Assembly (NCBI GenBank): GCA_947044405.1
Contig: CAMRHE010000018.1
Coordinates: forward strand, 4,526,001 to 4,590,000
DNA length: 64,000 nt
Reading direction: 5' to 3'
From: Leptodactylus fallax
Taxonomy: Eukaryota > Chordata > Amphibia > Anura > Leptodactylidae
The translations under genes and the position numbers were made by a program. Below are positions 1 to 11,810 of this stretch, piece after piece; the first letter of the stretch is position 1, and the number at the start of each line of letters is the position of its first letter. Below the pieces are notes generated by a model, which worked only from the letters and a program-made list of their open reading frames with translations, had not been told where the DNA came from and searched no databases.

Positions 1-950
1 AGATAGTGGGTAAATAAAGCACTGCCTGTGAGAAGCTGAATGAGACCTCACACCATGATCTCCAAATTTACACAGAAATAGTGATACCAAATTTATCTGT
101 TTCTTCAAACTTATATTTCAGTATAACACAAAAGAGAATGCCATAACAAAATATTTCTATTAAAAAGCCAGTGAATTAAACATGTTTGCAAAATATTTAC
201 AGCTTTCTCAGTCTATGAAGAATTGTTTACAACATTACATGGTCTTTGTGAAGCAGGGAAGCACGTAGATAATGAAGTTCCCCCATCCCTAATTTCCCAA
301 CTTTTCCTAGCTAACATAATAGTTTACTTGAATAAAAAGACCATAAGAGAAAGAATTTGCCCAGCATTGAATACATACAATAACAATAATACAACAAGAA
401 CTGCTGGCGTGATAAAAAGAAACCTCTTCAATGAAACCAAAACATATATTAATCACTAAGAGGCATAAGCATTGACATGCAAGTAATGGGCAGCCATTAA
501 ATTAACATTGTTACGTGTTGAAAAAGTAAATAAATTCCTGCTCCTGCGATCTTGTGCCAAGTATTTGATAAACTGCCTTGTCAAGACAAGTTAGAGTGGT
601 TAGGCTTCATTAGTAAGTCTAGTATTTGTGGTTCCCCGATGTACAGGAGCATATTGAACACAAACTATCAGTTCTATAGGATTGTTCTTTTAGCAGGAAA
701 TACGCAAATACACACCTGCAACTATTATGTATCTTTATTTTTATGCAACATATATGTATATAGAAGACTATAATAACAGATAATACCTCTAAGTATTATA
801 TATAATTATATTGTTTAATACAATTATGGGCTCTATTATAAACGTACAGTATATTTTATGTGTGCATGAATGTTTCCTGTAGTGTAATACAGTTGAGAAG
901 AAATAAGTCACCCCAGACATTCAGAGCCACTTATTCATGCTGGTTATTTT
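1..950. other. AT-rich DNA, no gene seen
   Basis: No exon-like, RNA-like or transposon-like signal was recognised. Reading frames are short and of low complexity. The last 18 bases (933-950) are the left target duplication of the adjacent L1 fragment. Confidence 0.5.
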
Positions 951-1043
951 TTTTCAATTCAAAGCTTATTGATTTTCAAAAAGACAAAAAATACAGTGAA
1001 AACAGATAGCTGCAAAGGCAGCATCAACATTTTATACTGGAAA
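951..1043 (-). mobile_element. 5'-truncated L1 LINE 3' end with 18-bp target duplication
   Basis: On the minus strand the segment ends in an A-rich tail preceded by a motif like that of the L1-type 3' end at about 54650-54691 (AATAA, then CTTTTGAATTGAA in the latter). It is bracketed by a perfect 18-bp direct repeat, ATTCATGCTGGTTATTTT, at 933-950 and 1044-1061. A T-run start, extreme 5' truncation to 93 bp and a long duplication are the hallmarks of target-primed reverse transcription. No coding sequence remains. Confidence 0.75.
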
Positions 1044-1061
1044 ATTCATGCTGGTTATTTT

Positions 1062-2550
1062 ATATACATCCTGAAGTAATACAAGATACAGAGTAATAGT
1101 TTCTATGTAAAGCTTGGATAGAAAGATTGTCGGTGGAAAACAGAAAATAGTTTAGGTCACATGTACACAACCAGAGCTGTGTGTAGAGAGCCTGAACAGC
1201 AATAAATGTAACCAAACTTTGCCTCTGTATGGGACTATTTTATAAAAGTATTCTCTTTTAGTAACAATGATCTATAACATGGTAGATGCGATACATTAAT
1301 CTGTTGAATTCACATTCAAAAAAAGTCCTTCCACAGGAATCAGAGGCATAAAAAGTTACCGTAGGGCCCCACAGACTTCTTTGGTGCGATGTTATGGCTG
1401 TAGAAAATATAGTTATAATACAATTGGGAATTAGGATTAGCATATTTTTGCCTTATTTTATTAATTTTAGACATCCTAGCCTGTGCACTTCCATTTTTCC
1501 TTTGGGGTGAGCATGGATCTCACAAGACTTCATTGTCTATAGGCAAACAAAAAGAAAGGATAAAAGGAACAGGGAACACTCCAAGGACATTGTGCAATAT
1601 TTCTCTTTAATATCCAATTCACAACTTCACAAACATTTAAAATTGACCCCTGTAAAGAGGTAGACTTGTTAACTGTATATAATGTCATGGATTGGATAAT
1701 AAAGGGCAATATTGCACAGTATCCTCAGAGAGCCAGCCATTCCTTTTAGCCTTGCTTGATGTCTACTTGATATCAATGATTGAAAATAACCAAACTGTCT
1801 GCCGATTTCTGTAATATATTCTGTTATATGCTCATTGTTCATACCAGCTTACATCATATCTGTCTTTTATTTTACTCCCATTTATGTACAAGTTAATTGA
1901 ATATTTACAAAGCTAAGTATGTTGTCATCCTTGAATTAAATAAAGAGCAATACCCATTGACTGTAATTAACACATTGCTGGAGACAGTGAGATCACTTTT
2001 AGAAGACCACACACAGACATTTCATTCATGTTATCTTAAACCTAAAACATAATGCCCTTACCTAGTTTATTCCTTTTCAGGCCTGTCAAGAACTTTTTTG
2101 TTTTCTAACTTTAGCTTAAGTGCTGATCTCAAAATGTCATACAAACCACTTTGATGCTGACATTGTGTTCATTTGTGAAGTCATCAGGGGAGTCTTTATG
2201 GGTCAGCTGGTACAATTTTCCATATCATTACATTTGCTGTTATTTCACAATTAAATGTGCCTAGGGATTGCAATACTGCCTGTGAGCTAATGTAATTAAG
2301 TATCAGTTATTACTTCTTGTCATAATTATCTGTCATTATATCTATACTAGTAGTATTAAATAGAATGCACACATGCAAAAAATACCAGGGCATATTTATG
2401 GGAAAACAAACCGAAATACCTAAAATAAATCTACATGAAAACATATGATAGAATATAAACTCCATAAAGGGAAAACTTACATATGTATACACCCTTACAT
2501 TAGCGTGAATTAAATTAATATGGTTTTCTAGGCCTTTTAATGCCCTATCT
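1062..2550. other. AT-rich DNA, nothing recognised
   Basis: No repeat family, RNA or coding segment could be supported in this stretch. Confidence 0.45.
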
Positions 2551-2770
2551 TCATGTTAGGCCATCAATATGTGATTGGTGGGAGGATGACACCCAGCCCC
2601 CACAGCAATCAGCTGCTGTCATGCCTGGTAATATACAGTGTATGAAGCCTGAAGCAGAGGGCTCCATATATTGTATAGTGGCCATGAAATAACTTGCTTT
2701 ATATAGAGAAAATACATAGATAAAACACACCCACTGGGAATGGTTCCAGTGTTCACAAACAGATGTCAAA
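2551..2770. repeat. Decayed copy of fold-back repeat family
   Basis: It contains the degraded signature of the family seen intact at 9913-10335: GGCCATCAATAT, then a phrase on disfavoured 'gggggctgacacc' type sequence, then the paired 'gaagcagagggctcc' phrase. Only one arm is evident. Probably an old partial copy. Confidence 0.45.
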
Positions 2771-2889
2771 AACTCGCCTGATGCTGATAAAAATAAACTG
2801 ATTTAGACGTAATAATAGGTGATGCTAAAAACACAGTAAAAAGTATGAGTATGAAGCAGAAAATATAAAGTAGGATAGATAAATGCTGT

Positions 2890-3400
2890 CATGTAGGCTC
2901 CTGGCATCCACGTGGTTGCCAGGGCGCATGTGTGTAAGGAATACCCGCCATAGACTATAGGGGCTGGCTCAGTAGTGCTGAGTGTAGCGTGACTTATGTG
3001 GAAGGGAGAACTATGTAAATAAAATCGCGCGGTCGCATAACAAGTGTCTCATGTCTGTGCAATGGCGAGGTCTGTAGGTCTAGTGTGCCTGCGCAGGTGA
3101 TGATATCAGCGCAGGTGCACTGCTTAAAGTGCAGTGTGCTCGAGCGGGTGGAAAAGTCCCGGGGAAAAGTTGCACGGGTGAACACTGGGACCACTCCCAG
3201 TGGGTGTGTTTTATCTATGTATTTTCTTTATATAAAGCAAGTTATTTCAAGTGTTATGTTATCTCCAACCTACACACTTAATAAAGAGGGTGTTGAGCCT
3301 TAAAACGCGTTGTGTGTGTTGTGGCTTGAAATAAAGAAGTTTTTTTTTATCTCCAACCATCTGCTGGTAAGTACTGATCTGTTTATTTCCACAAATTGGA
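2890..3400 (+). mobile_element. Penelope-like element terminal (pseudo-LTR) remnant, probable
   Basis: This GC-richer island carries AAAACGCGTTG at 3302-3312, which resembles GAAACGCGTTG in the Penelope-like relic at 46135-46145. In both places it lies at the 3' side of a possible hammerhead fold. No reverse transcriptase sequence survives here, so assignment rests on the fold and the shared motif. It could instead be an unrelated repeat. Confidence 0.4.
3273..3316 (+). ncRNA. Decayed hammerhead-ribozyme-like motif
   Basis: Helix I can form between CACAC (3273-3277) and GTGTG (3312-3316). The position of the CUGAUGA core is TTAATAA (3278-3284), which differs by three transitions. A weak helix II follows (3285-3301). 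AAAA (3302-3305) replaces GAAA, and ACGCGT gives a minimal helix III. Geometry matches the better copy at 46099-46149, but four core changes make cleavage implausible. Confidence 0.4.
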
Positions 3401-3779
3401 ATTGGTCCTAACTTGGAATCTATCCTCTTACGTCCCAGTGACGGTGATCCAGCTGCTACTCCTCAGACCCAGCATTATTTTACATGTCTCAATGGTGGTT
3501 GTGACCGGTTCACAACTGACAAAGGTGAGCAGCCACTTATATAGTTTACTTTTGATTACACACTGTACCAAACGGTATCACATGAGGACCAGTTTGGTCT
3601 TGTTTTCTTATTTATTTTAGCACAGAAAATACTATATCATGTAAGTGGGTTTTTCTGTAATGTCTCCCTTTTTTAATAACTGTTTCTTTATATGTCATTT
3701 AATGTTGCCTGTCTTTGTAAGCACTGCACTTATTTTGTTTAAAGCTTGAATAGACTTCCAGGAATTTTTTTGTTTATGG

Positions 3780-3975
3780 CCTATTCTTAGGATACGCCAT
3801 AAATATCTGATCGTGGGGGCTGACAGCCAGCCACAGGACCAATCAGATGTTCAAAGGTATGGCCAGTCTCTGTACTATAGAATGCACAGAGACAGAAGCA
3901 GATAGGTCCATATAGTGCTCTTTATACTGGCCAGGTGCCTCTGTAGCTCAGCTCTCATTGGATCTGACTGCAACA
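3780..3975. repeat. Partial fold-back repeat copy
   Basis: GGCCTATTCTTAGGATACGC, then 'cataaatatctgatcg', 'gggggctgacagcc' and a later 'acagagacagaagcagatagg' follow the order of the left arm of the repeat at 9913-10335. The complementary arm is missing or strongly decayed. Confidence 0.5.
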
Positions 3976-4181
3976 AATGAGGGAATAGACAGATTGGATA
4001 TTGCCTGTTTAATTTATTTCCCCAAGTTATCTGGTAGCTGCTTGGTTCTCTATCATAGAATAAATGCTGTTTGCTAAATTTAATGGGTATATTCATATTA
4101 ATGGGTGAATCAGAGACAAATCTGATGGTCAGCTTTAATGTCTGATGAGAACTTGAATGAGTCATAGTAGCTTTAGGTTTA

Positions 4182-4412
4182 GCATGGTGGATCAGTGGTT
4201 AGCACTATATCCTTGCAGCACTGGAGTTCTAAGTTTGAATCTGACCAAAGACAACATCTGCAAGGAGTTTGCATGGGTTTCCTCCCACACTCCAAAGACA
4301 TATTGATAGGGAATGTAGATTGTGAGCCCTCTATGGGACAGTGACTGACAATGTCGGTAAAAGTGCTGAGAAACATGATGATGCTATATAAGTAAGCAAA
4401 ATAAAATAATAA
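4182..4412 (+). mobile_element. tRNA-derived SINE (V-SINE-like)
   Basis: The head resembles a tRNA: an A-box-like segment with GGATCAGTGGTTAGC near 4189 and a B-box-like AGTTTGAATCT at 4232-4242, correctly spaced for an internal RNA polymerase III promoter. The central part (TTTCCTCCCACACTCCAAAG near 4279) is the conserved domain found in many fish and amphibian SINEs. It ends in an A-rich tail near 4400-4412. The tRNA head has too many mismatches to be a tRNA gene. Confidence 0.72.
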
Positions 4413-5439
4413 CTTAGTGTGCTGCAATATTAGACTACTAGATAATAAGATATTGAGAAAAGGTTTTATTTGCATATTGATAAAAAAGGCAATACCCTAG
4501 CAATGGAGGAACCAGTTCACAAGAGGAAAACACTGCTTGATTCCAGTGACCCTAACCTATCTGCGGGGCTGGGTTGACATGCTTGATTCTGGTGACAGAC
4601 TCCCTTTAACTCTTTTTTTTTCTGGAATGCTGTTGCATAACTGAGCACATTTTGCATATTTAACAACATGCATTTATATATACAGTGCTCTGGAATCTAA
4701 ATGAAGATATTACACACGTTTGAAGTGCCTTAGCTTATAAGAAGCTATAGTATATTGACAAGAAGGTTACTATTAAAAATCTCCAATGCTTCAATACGGC
4801 ATAAACAATGTATGGTTAATCAATATATAATGATGGTCTAGTTCAATAATAGTAAACAAGATAAAAGGTTGTTGTGGATGACACAAAGTTCTCATCCTGC
4901 ACTTCCTGCATATTTATCTTCTACAGCAAAATAATTTACATTGGCTTTGGAAGTCCATCAGTCATTACTGCCAAAGTTCTGACATTTGATGTACACCATG
5001 AAGAGTTATGTAGCTCTGTTTTAAAGACGTAAACACTTCCTAATGGATTTCTCCTTAGTGCTCTGTAAGGAGTGGTGAAAAGAATTTTAGACTGAAAAAC
5101 ATTTCATTTTTATTTCAAAATAATTATTGAAATGATCTGTTTGTATTTTGTCATTTTAGTGACACTGAATCATAAGAAAGAAATACATCCATATTTGATT
5201 TCATACATCTTTATCTAAACAGATCTTCCAGTTTGAAAAAAAGATTAGGCATGCTGAATTCCAACATGCCTTGTTTTCCAGGTCTCCTAACATCTGTCAT
5301 CTGGGACAGTCTAATAGCCCCAGTACACATTAGAGTGAATACACTGATAGTAATATAATGTGTATGTGACGCTTTTCCAAGACCAGCTCAGGCAAGGTGG
5401 ACAGCCAATCTTCAATGTTTTGACACCATAGACAATTTT
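4413..5439. other. No gene seen
   Basis: AT-rich sequence without a recognisable exon, RNA or intact repeat. Confidence 0.45.
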
Positions 5440-5650
5440 CATTTATTTTGTTTTGCTTGTTTTTTTATTTCATCTATACATTCCAAGAGATGTAACTTTT
5501 TTATTTTTCTGTTGACATAGCCATATAAGGACTTGTTTTTTTTGTGGGATGAATTGTTTTTTTTTAATGGCATCCTTTTAATATTTCATATAATGTTTTT
5601 GGAAACTATAAAAAATTGTGAAATTTAATAGAGAAAAGAATGCAAACAAA
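5440..5650 (-). repeat. Dispersed frog repeat (TTAA-type family), fragment
   Basis: Read on the minus strand it gives the phrases also found at 46990-47110, 56070-56180 and 60910-60981: a 'catcccacaaaaaa' block, 'tccttatatggctatgtcaac' and 'gaaaaataaaaaagtt'. The best preserved copy ends in AAGGGGTTAA (47134-47143), so the family is probably a TTAA-targeting MITE. No coding sequence. Confidence 0.6.
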
Positions 5651-6104
5651 TTATGCCACTGGCTGGTAAAAATGACGTTAATTTTTTTTTAGATTTTAAT
5701 ACTTTTAGATTTTTCTGTATTTTTCAGTCAATGAAATTGTGTACGAGCTTGCTTTTTGCTGGGCAAGCTATAGTTTTTATTTGTTCCATTTGCAGCATTC
5801 TTTCAGGGAAAACAGTTTACAAATTAGTTGGGTATGGGGAGAAGTTTCCTGGGGGCGGTTCCCTACTGGTCTATCCCTATCTTTTGCAGCTTGATTTACA
5901 GGTCTCTCCTGGCAGGAAGGGGTAGGTGGCAAGCTACCCCCAGGATTCTTTTCCCTATATCTGACTTGTTTTTGAAATATGTCTTCTCTGAAATGCATTC
6001 CAGAGAAAAAACATAGTGGTTTGGGCAGCATGAATATCTTTTCATACGCCATTTACTTAAGACAGTTCTCTACAAAGAGAATCTCTTTTTAATAGCCACA
6101 GGGA

Positions 6105-6540
6105 GTGCAACCGCAACCAGACCCAGAGGGGTAGGGGGCCCAAGGCCAGCTGGAGATGGCCTGGACCCTACAGAATCAGGGCAGTGGTCAGGGAATGCCT
6201 GATTCCCTGACCGCTATTTCCTATGTAAAGATAATACACCTCCAGCATCAGAGATGGGCACTCATCTCTGCTGCCTGTTTGAGGTCACTGTGTTGAACAC
6301 TCCAGACAGTAGAGATAAGTCACAATTATAGTTGTGCAAACCTCACAAGATTCGTTACAACAAATCGGGCTAAACTTCTTCCCAGACCCCAGAGTATAAT
6401 AAGCGGAGGCCAAGGGGAGGTAAGTAAAAATAACAAACAGTTATACTCCCCTCTGCTGGGTGTCTGGCGCCCTTTTCAGGCTTCTTCCGGTCTGTGACTG
6501 AGCTCACGTGCCCCAAAAGACAGAGTTTTTTCGGTTAGGC
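6105..6540. repeat. Decayed hAT-internal sequence with half palindrome
   Basis: The first part (gggggcccaaggccagctgg..., 6130-6240) matches the reverse complement of 11520-11630 inside the hAT-like element at 9028-11802. From 6386 the right half of the recurrent palindrome (AGACCCCAGAGTATAATAA) is followed by 'cggaggcc' and 'aaaaataacaaac', as at 11148-11200. This looks like an old rearranged copy without visible ends. Confidence 0.5.
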
Positions 6541-7183
6541 ATATACGTTCTTTTGTGACCTATCTGTTTTCAGTAGTCTATTATTATATATTTCCTTTGT
6601 ATGAGCTGCATGCTCCTTTAGACTTGTATACGTGAAACAACCTGTTCTCCAGACGTACTGCTTGAACCACTTTTGAAATAATTGTGTAACAAGAAGAAAA
6701 GAAAGGAAGTATAAAATAATGGAAGAAGAAAATGTTAACTCACTCTAATCAAAACCAAGTGGATTTCATGCTGAGGCAAGCCATTCCACATTATAGAAAT
6801 CATCTATAAAGTCACCAGAGCTTTAACATATACTGCTTTGCACAGGTTTGTGCTTACATCTATCTTCAATATCCATGTAAAACATTGGTAAATTTTAATA
6901 ACATCATTGTTACCTAATAACACCCTCCTTCTTTTTCATACAAAGATCAATGGGGATCCTGATGCTGGAAGTTCCCACTTGCTATAAGGGAGTAGCACCA
7001 CTAAAGAGGACATCTCATCTCTCCTGACATGTCAGTGGCAAATCCTTTAAAATAACAATATAACTGGGAAGAATTGGTGGGGATGTACCCAAGTGACAAG
7101 GGGAATGACTCCCAGTAGTCAATTTATTCAAGTATTTCCGAGAGGGAAAAGAGAGTAACCACACAATGGTCTAAGAAAAGATG
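6541..7183. other. No gene seen
   Basis: Nothing beyond simple AT-rich sequence was recognised. Confidence 0.4.
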
Positions 7184-7185
7184 TA

Positions 7186-7561
7186 CAGGTGCATCTCAAT
7201 AAATTAGAATATCTTTGAAATGTTCATTCATTTCAGTAATTCAGTAATTCAATTCATAATCAGCGTCTTCCATGATTGTGTGTCCTACTGAACCAGACTG
7301 AGGGACCATTTAAAGGCTTAGGAAACCTTGGCAGGTGACACACTGAATTTACAATACTGAACTTTTTTACAATATTCTAATTTTCTTAGATTTGGGTTTT
7401 CATTACCTGCAATCCATACTCAACATTTACAGAAATAAAATACTTGAAATAGAACAGTCTGTGTGTAAAGAATCTAGAAAACATAGGAGGTCACTTTTTT
7501 AATTTAATTACTGAAAGAAATAAAAATTTCAAAGATATTCTAATTTATTGAGATGCACCTG
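7186..7561. mobile_element. 376-bp Tc1/mariner-type MITE, copy 1
   Basis: Termini are inverted: CAGGTGCATCTCAATAAATT at the left and its complement at the right. A TA dinucleotide flanks each side (7184-7185, 7562-7563), the Tc1/mariner target duplication. There is no transposase. A second copy of identical length lies at 21380-21755 in the opposite orientation, so both were mobilised in trans by an element not present here. Confidence 0.88.
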
Positions 7562-7563
7562 TA

Positions 7564-9027
7564 TTATTTGTTTTGTGCTCATATACCACCATCATATTCT
7601 GCTGTCCTATATATCACACCCATCCCCAATGAGGTGCAAAATTGTTTTTAATTACTGGTAAAATGACTTCAAAGTTTTACGTCAATGTTGTAAAAAACAT
7701 AAATAGTGGTTAAATAGACAATTTATTTTAGAGAGCATTTTCATATAAAACGCATTTAAATATGGCTGCAATAATGTAGCATTAACTTTCTCCAAAATAA
7801 ACAGGGGGTTTCTTACATTGAAAAGTAAAGCAATGAGGCTTGTGAACTTTTGGAAAACAGGGGACTTTATAGTAAATTAAGAATAATTTCTGCTTAAAAA
7901 AGTGGCAGGACATGTCATAGGACAAGGTATCCTATTACAGCTAAGTAGCAATGCCTTAAATGAATAGTACAGGCAAGTGTAAGAAACATATCAAAGAAAT
8001 TTTATCAAAGAGTGTGTCTTCCTACTCTTATCAGGCTGTTTCTCTGCTCCCCTGCCCTCTACTAAAATAACTTTAACTGTGGAAATCACTGCTCTGTCCA
8101 TCTTAAGATGGACTGCAGGCCACATTGCTAAGATGTCAAATTTTTATAGAGGTCTGTTGAGAGGGGAGGGGGAAGAAAAACCCAAGCTTAGAATGATGGT
8201 AGAAGTCTTTTATCACAACCAAAGAACTTTACTTATATCAGTACAGATCAGTACTTCTCTATATATGTACTGGTCCTGGAGCTGTTTCTGAGTGAGAGAT
8301 AGACAGTTATGGAGCAGATTCCTCTTCTAATCACTGAGCAGTGTATGGCACCTATTCTCCACCTATACAGGGGAAAACTGTTAAAAACAGAAGAATAAAA
8401 GTCATATAATGACCAGAAATAGTGTTACTCCTCATACCCTCACATGGCAGATTATCCTGAAAAGTCAAATGAAACAACAGATATGCTGTAAACAGCAACA
8501 CATGGAGCAGATTTATGAGTGGTTGAAACTATAAAAAATTACATTGTTTAATGAACATAGTGGATTGTGTGATTGTCTGATTAAAACATGAAACATCTGA
8601 TCATAACCCATGGATAAACAAGCACTGCAACATGCAATTGATTTTGATTGTCTAGGTTTATAATCATACTCCCCAACCAGTGTTGGACTAGCTCACCAAA
8701 GTATTAGAGGATCCTCCAATAGGCCCAGGGTCTAACACAATAAGGCTAGGAACACATGATGACTCCCATTGCATGACCAAAAATCACTGTATCACTCTGC
8801 AACTCTTTCACTCATGTTCCTTCACCCAGAAGGTGTGACAACCATGACTTCTATTAGCAAAAAAGTTGAACATTGCACGTAACATGAGTGAAGGACTTGC
8901 AGAGCATCACAGCGAGCTTTGTTCACAGGAGTCGCAGCTAAAGTCATCATGTGGACCTAGCCTTATGATCCAGCAGAAGACACCTAAATTTGAAGGTTCC
9001 TATGGTCTATTTCCTATGGGTTGTAGC
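7564..9027. other. No gene seen
   Basis: No convincing coding or RNA signal. The last 8 bases (9020-9027, GTTGTAGC) are the left target duplication of the following element. Confidence 0.4.
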
Positions 9028-9912
9028 CAGTGTCGGACTGGGATGTCTAGGGCCCACCAGTGGAATTGTTTCTAGGGGCCCACCATCAGAACCCCTGCAG
9101 ATCAGCGGTACCGAGACAGGGCGGCTAAAAGTAATAACATGTCGGGAGCCATGCTGCTCACCCACTATACCATGTGCACCACTGCACTACCTAAACCTAC
9201 TGCTACACCTTGTATGGCAAGTGAACAGCGTGGCTCCTAGAATTGTTACCTTTACCTGTAGCCGCACTGTCCTGGAAAAGCTGATCTGCAGAGGTCCTGG
9301 CTGTTGTATCATCGTAGATGTAATATTGATGGCCTATCCTAAGGACAGGCCATCAATATTAGGAAGATGGATAAATCCTTTAAAGAGGTTGTCGAAGGAA
9401 CTGGAGCAACCCATGTAGCTGGCGGGAGGTGTAAAGTAAAAAATAAGTAAATTAAAAAGCATACTCACCTGTCCCCGGCACTCCATTGTCTGCTGCCAGT
9501 GTCCATTCAGTCTCATGCCGGTGACTCCTTGCTGGGAGTCCTGCACCTCATATGATCGCTAAGACCAGTTAGGTACAGGATTTCCAGAAATGAGGTGCCG
9601 CCATGAGACTGAACAGACACAGGCAGAGGACAACGGGGTGCTGGGGACAGGTGAGTATGCTTTTTTAAAAATGTTCTTATTTTTACACCTTCCTGGCGGC
9701 CGACACAGTGATCGCTACAGTTTATGGACAACCTCTTTTAAGGGGTTGTCTGGGCCAAATTTTTCTATGGTCACTTCACTGGTCCCCCCACATAGTGGCC
9801 TCTTCACTGGTCCCCCATACTGTATGGGGAACAGTGATGGAGCCATTATATTGTGTGGGAGCAGTGATGGGGGCTAACATCCTGTGGAGGGGACATTAAA
9901 CTGTGTGGGGCA

Positions 9913-10335
9913 TATTAAAGGGGTTGTCCAGGGTTAATCTTTTTTATGGCCTATGCTCTGGATAGGCCATAAATACCTGATCAGTAGGGGGCTGACACAT
10001 GGCCCCATCAGCTGTTCGGAGCCACTTCCAGCACCTGTTCTGTACACAATACAGGGCCGGAAGCAGAAAGCTCCATCCACTGTATAGCAGCCCGGCGTCT
10101 TCACTGCAGCTCAGCTCCTACTGACTTCAATAAGTGCTGAAATACAGTGAAGGTGCCCAGCCCCTTTACATTGGACAGAGCTTTCTGCTTCTGGCCCTGT
10201 ATTGTGTAAAGTACGGGCATCAGAAGTGGCTCCATACAGCTGATCGGTCCGGGGTCAGCCCCATACAGATCAGGTATCTATGGCATATCCTGAGGATAAA
10301 CCATAACAAATTATGCCTGGACAATCCCTTTAATA
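9913..10335. repeat. Fold-back (long inverted repeat) module
   Basis: The left arm begins TTGTCCAGGGTTAATC and runs through 'taaatacctgatcag', 'gggggctgac' and 'ccggaagcagaaagctc'. The right arm gives the same phrases in reverse complement, ending 'gcctggacaatcccttt'. Arms are about 200 bp with a centre near 10125. It lies inside the hAT-like element at 9028-11802. Other copies are at 40210-40612 and 42447-42817. Confidence 0.75.
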
Positions 10336-10802
10336 TACACCCCTAATGCACCACACTTTAAAGAGATTCACCAGTATAATTTTTTTCTTTTTTATAATTA
10401 GTCTGGGGGAGGTGAATCCCCCTCTCCCCCCCCCCCCCCCCCCCAAAAAAAAAAAAAACAAAACATGCTAAACATACTCACCTGTCTCCGGTGCTCTGGT
10501 GTTCTCCCAGCACGGTCCGGTCCTGCAGCTCCGCTGTATTCTTTTTGCCAGAATTCCTCACTGGCTGTGACGTCCCAGGTCCCTTCCCTTAGGCCACTGA
10601 TTGGCCTCAGGGGTCACGTGACGTCACAGGTAGTCACGTGCAGAGGGAACGTCAGCTGGAAGAAAACAACAGAACTGCAGGACCGAACTGCTCTGGGAGA
10701 CACTGGGGACAGGAAAGAAAGTTTGTGGGGGGTTTTTTTGTTTAGTTTTTTTCACCTGCCCCTGCGTTATTAAAAAAAAAAAATGAAGGAGCCACTGTAT
10801 GG

Positions 10803-11090
10803 GGTATAAGCTCCACAGTGCCCCCCACCCTGTATTATAAGCTCCACAGTGGCCCCCACCCAGTATTATAAGCTCCACAGTGGCCCCCACCCAGTATTAT
10901 AAGCTCTACAGTGGTGCCCACCCAGTATTATAAGCCCCACAGTGGCCCCCACCCAGTATTATAAGCTCCATAGTGGCCCCCTCCTAGTATTATAAGCTCC
11001 ACAGTGGCCCCCACCCAGTATTATAAACTCCATAGTGGCCCCCTCCTAGTATTATAAGCTCCACAGTGGCCTCCACCCGGTATTATATGC
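10803..11090. repeat. Minisatellite, unit about 31 bp, about 9 copies
   Basis: The unit is a variant of AGTATTATAAGCTCCACAGT followed by GGCCCCCACCC. Copies differ by a few substitutions. The unit is similar to the reverse complement of the minisatellite in the hAT-like element at 33527-36005 and to the array at 54866-55015, so the array was inherited with a shared internal module. Confidence 0.85.
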
Positions 11091-11123
11091 ACCCAACAGC
11101 CCCCTCCGCTCCGCTTCAGTGCT

Positions 11124-11167
11124 ATTATTATACTTTGGGGTCTCCTCAGACCCCAGAGTATAATAAT
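11124..11167. repeat. Palindromic hairpin module
   Basis: Two 20-base arms (ATTATTATACTTTGGGGTCT and its complement, one mismatch) flank a 4-base loop. Close copies occur at 34020-34063, 34302-34339, 55029-55066 and 55325-55362, always next to 'cggaggcc' or its complement. Confidence 0.85.
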
Positions 11168-11810
11168 CAGAGGCCCGGTGAAGGTGATTAAAAATAACAA
11201 ACTCTCATACTCACCTTGCCTTACCTTTCCTTGGCATCCTCGCTCCATCCTGTCGTCTTCAGCGTCTTCAGGCCCTTTTCCGACGATGCTGCTGAGGCCT
11301 GTGATTGGGCCTCAGCGGTCACGTGGGGGCGCACTGACGTCATTACGCGGTCGCGCCCCATGTGACCCCCGGGGCCTAATCACAGGCCTCAGTCACATGA
11401 CAGAGGAGTGCCGGAGAGAACGCTGCGCTCAGGAGAGGTGAGAATATGTATTTATTGTTTTCAGTCACCTCCCCTGGGCTGCCATTTATTGGAAAGGGGC
11501 CTGGAATATGCCAGGGTCCCTTTCCAATAACAGTATGTATAGCGGTCGGGGAACCAGGCTTTCCCCGACCACTATCATAGTGGTCCGGGGCCCCGGCCAT
11601 CCCCAGCTGGCTGCGGGCCCCGTACCCTGCCGGGTCCGGTCTCGGTCGCGCCCCCTGCGACCGCGATCGTAACGCCACTGGTCAGGGGCCCGATCGGGAT
11701 GGTCAGGATCCCAATCGGGCCCCCATGACATGAGGACTAATAGTCGGGGCTCGGGGTCCACCGGTGGATTCACCAGTTCCCCGGTGGGCCAGTCCGACCC
11801 TGGTTGTAGC

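Larger units (their letters stand above)
9028..11802. mobile_element. Non-autonomous hAT-like element, 2.8 kb
   Basis: The left end reads CAGTGTCGGACTGG and the right end, reversed, CAGGGTCGGACTGG. The pair is bounded by a perfect 8-bp duplication, GTTGTAGC, at 9020-9027 and 11803-11810. CAG ends with an 8-bp duplication fit the hAT superfamily. No transposase frame exists. The interior is modular: a fold-back repeat (9913-10335), a poly-C/poly-A stretch (10424-10459), a minisatellite (about 10803-11090), a palindrome (11124-11167) and GC-rich sequence. A related, 5'-truncated block lies at 39976-41249. Confidence 0.85.

Noticed and set aside
4182..4260. Possible tRNA gene
   Set aside because: The A and B boxes are those of a SINE head; the acceptor stem does not pair and the sequence continues into the SINE body and A-rich tail.
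10424..10459. Biologically meaningful poly-C/poly-A tract
   Set aside because: Simple homopolymer of uncertain length in assembly; noted as part of the hAT-like element only.
10803..11090. CRISPR array
   Set aside because: The repeats are directly tandem without unique spacers, and the DNA is eukaryotic.
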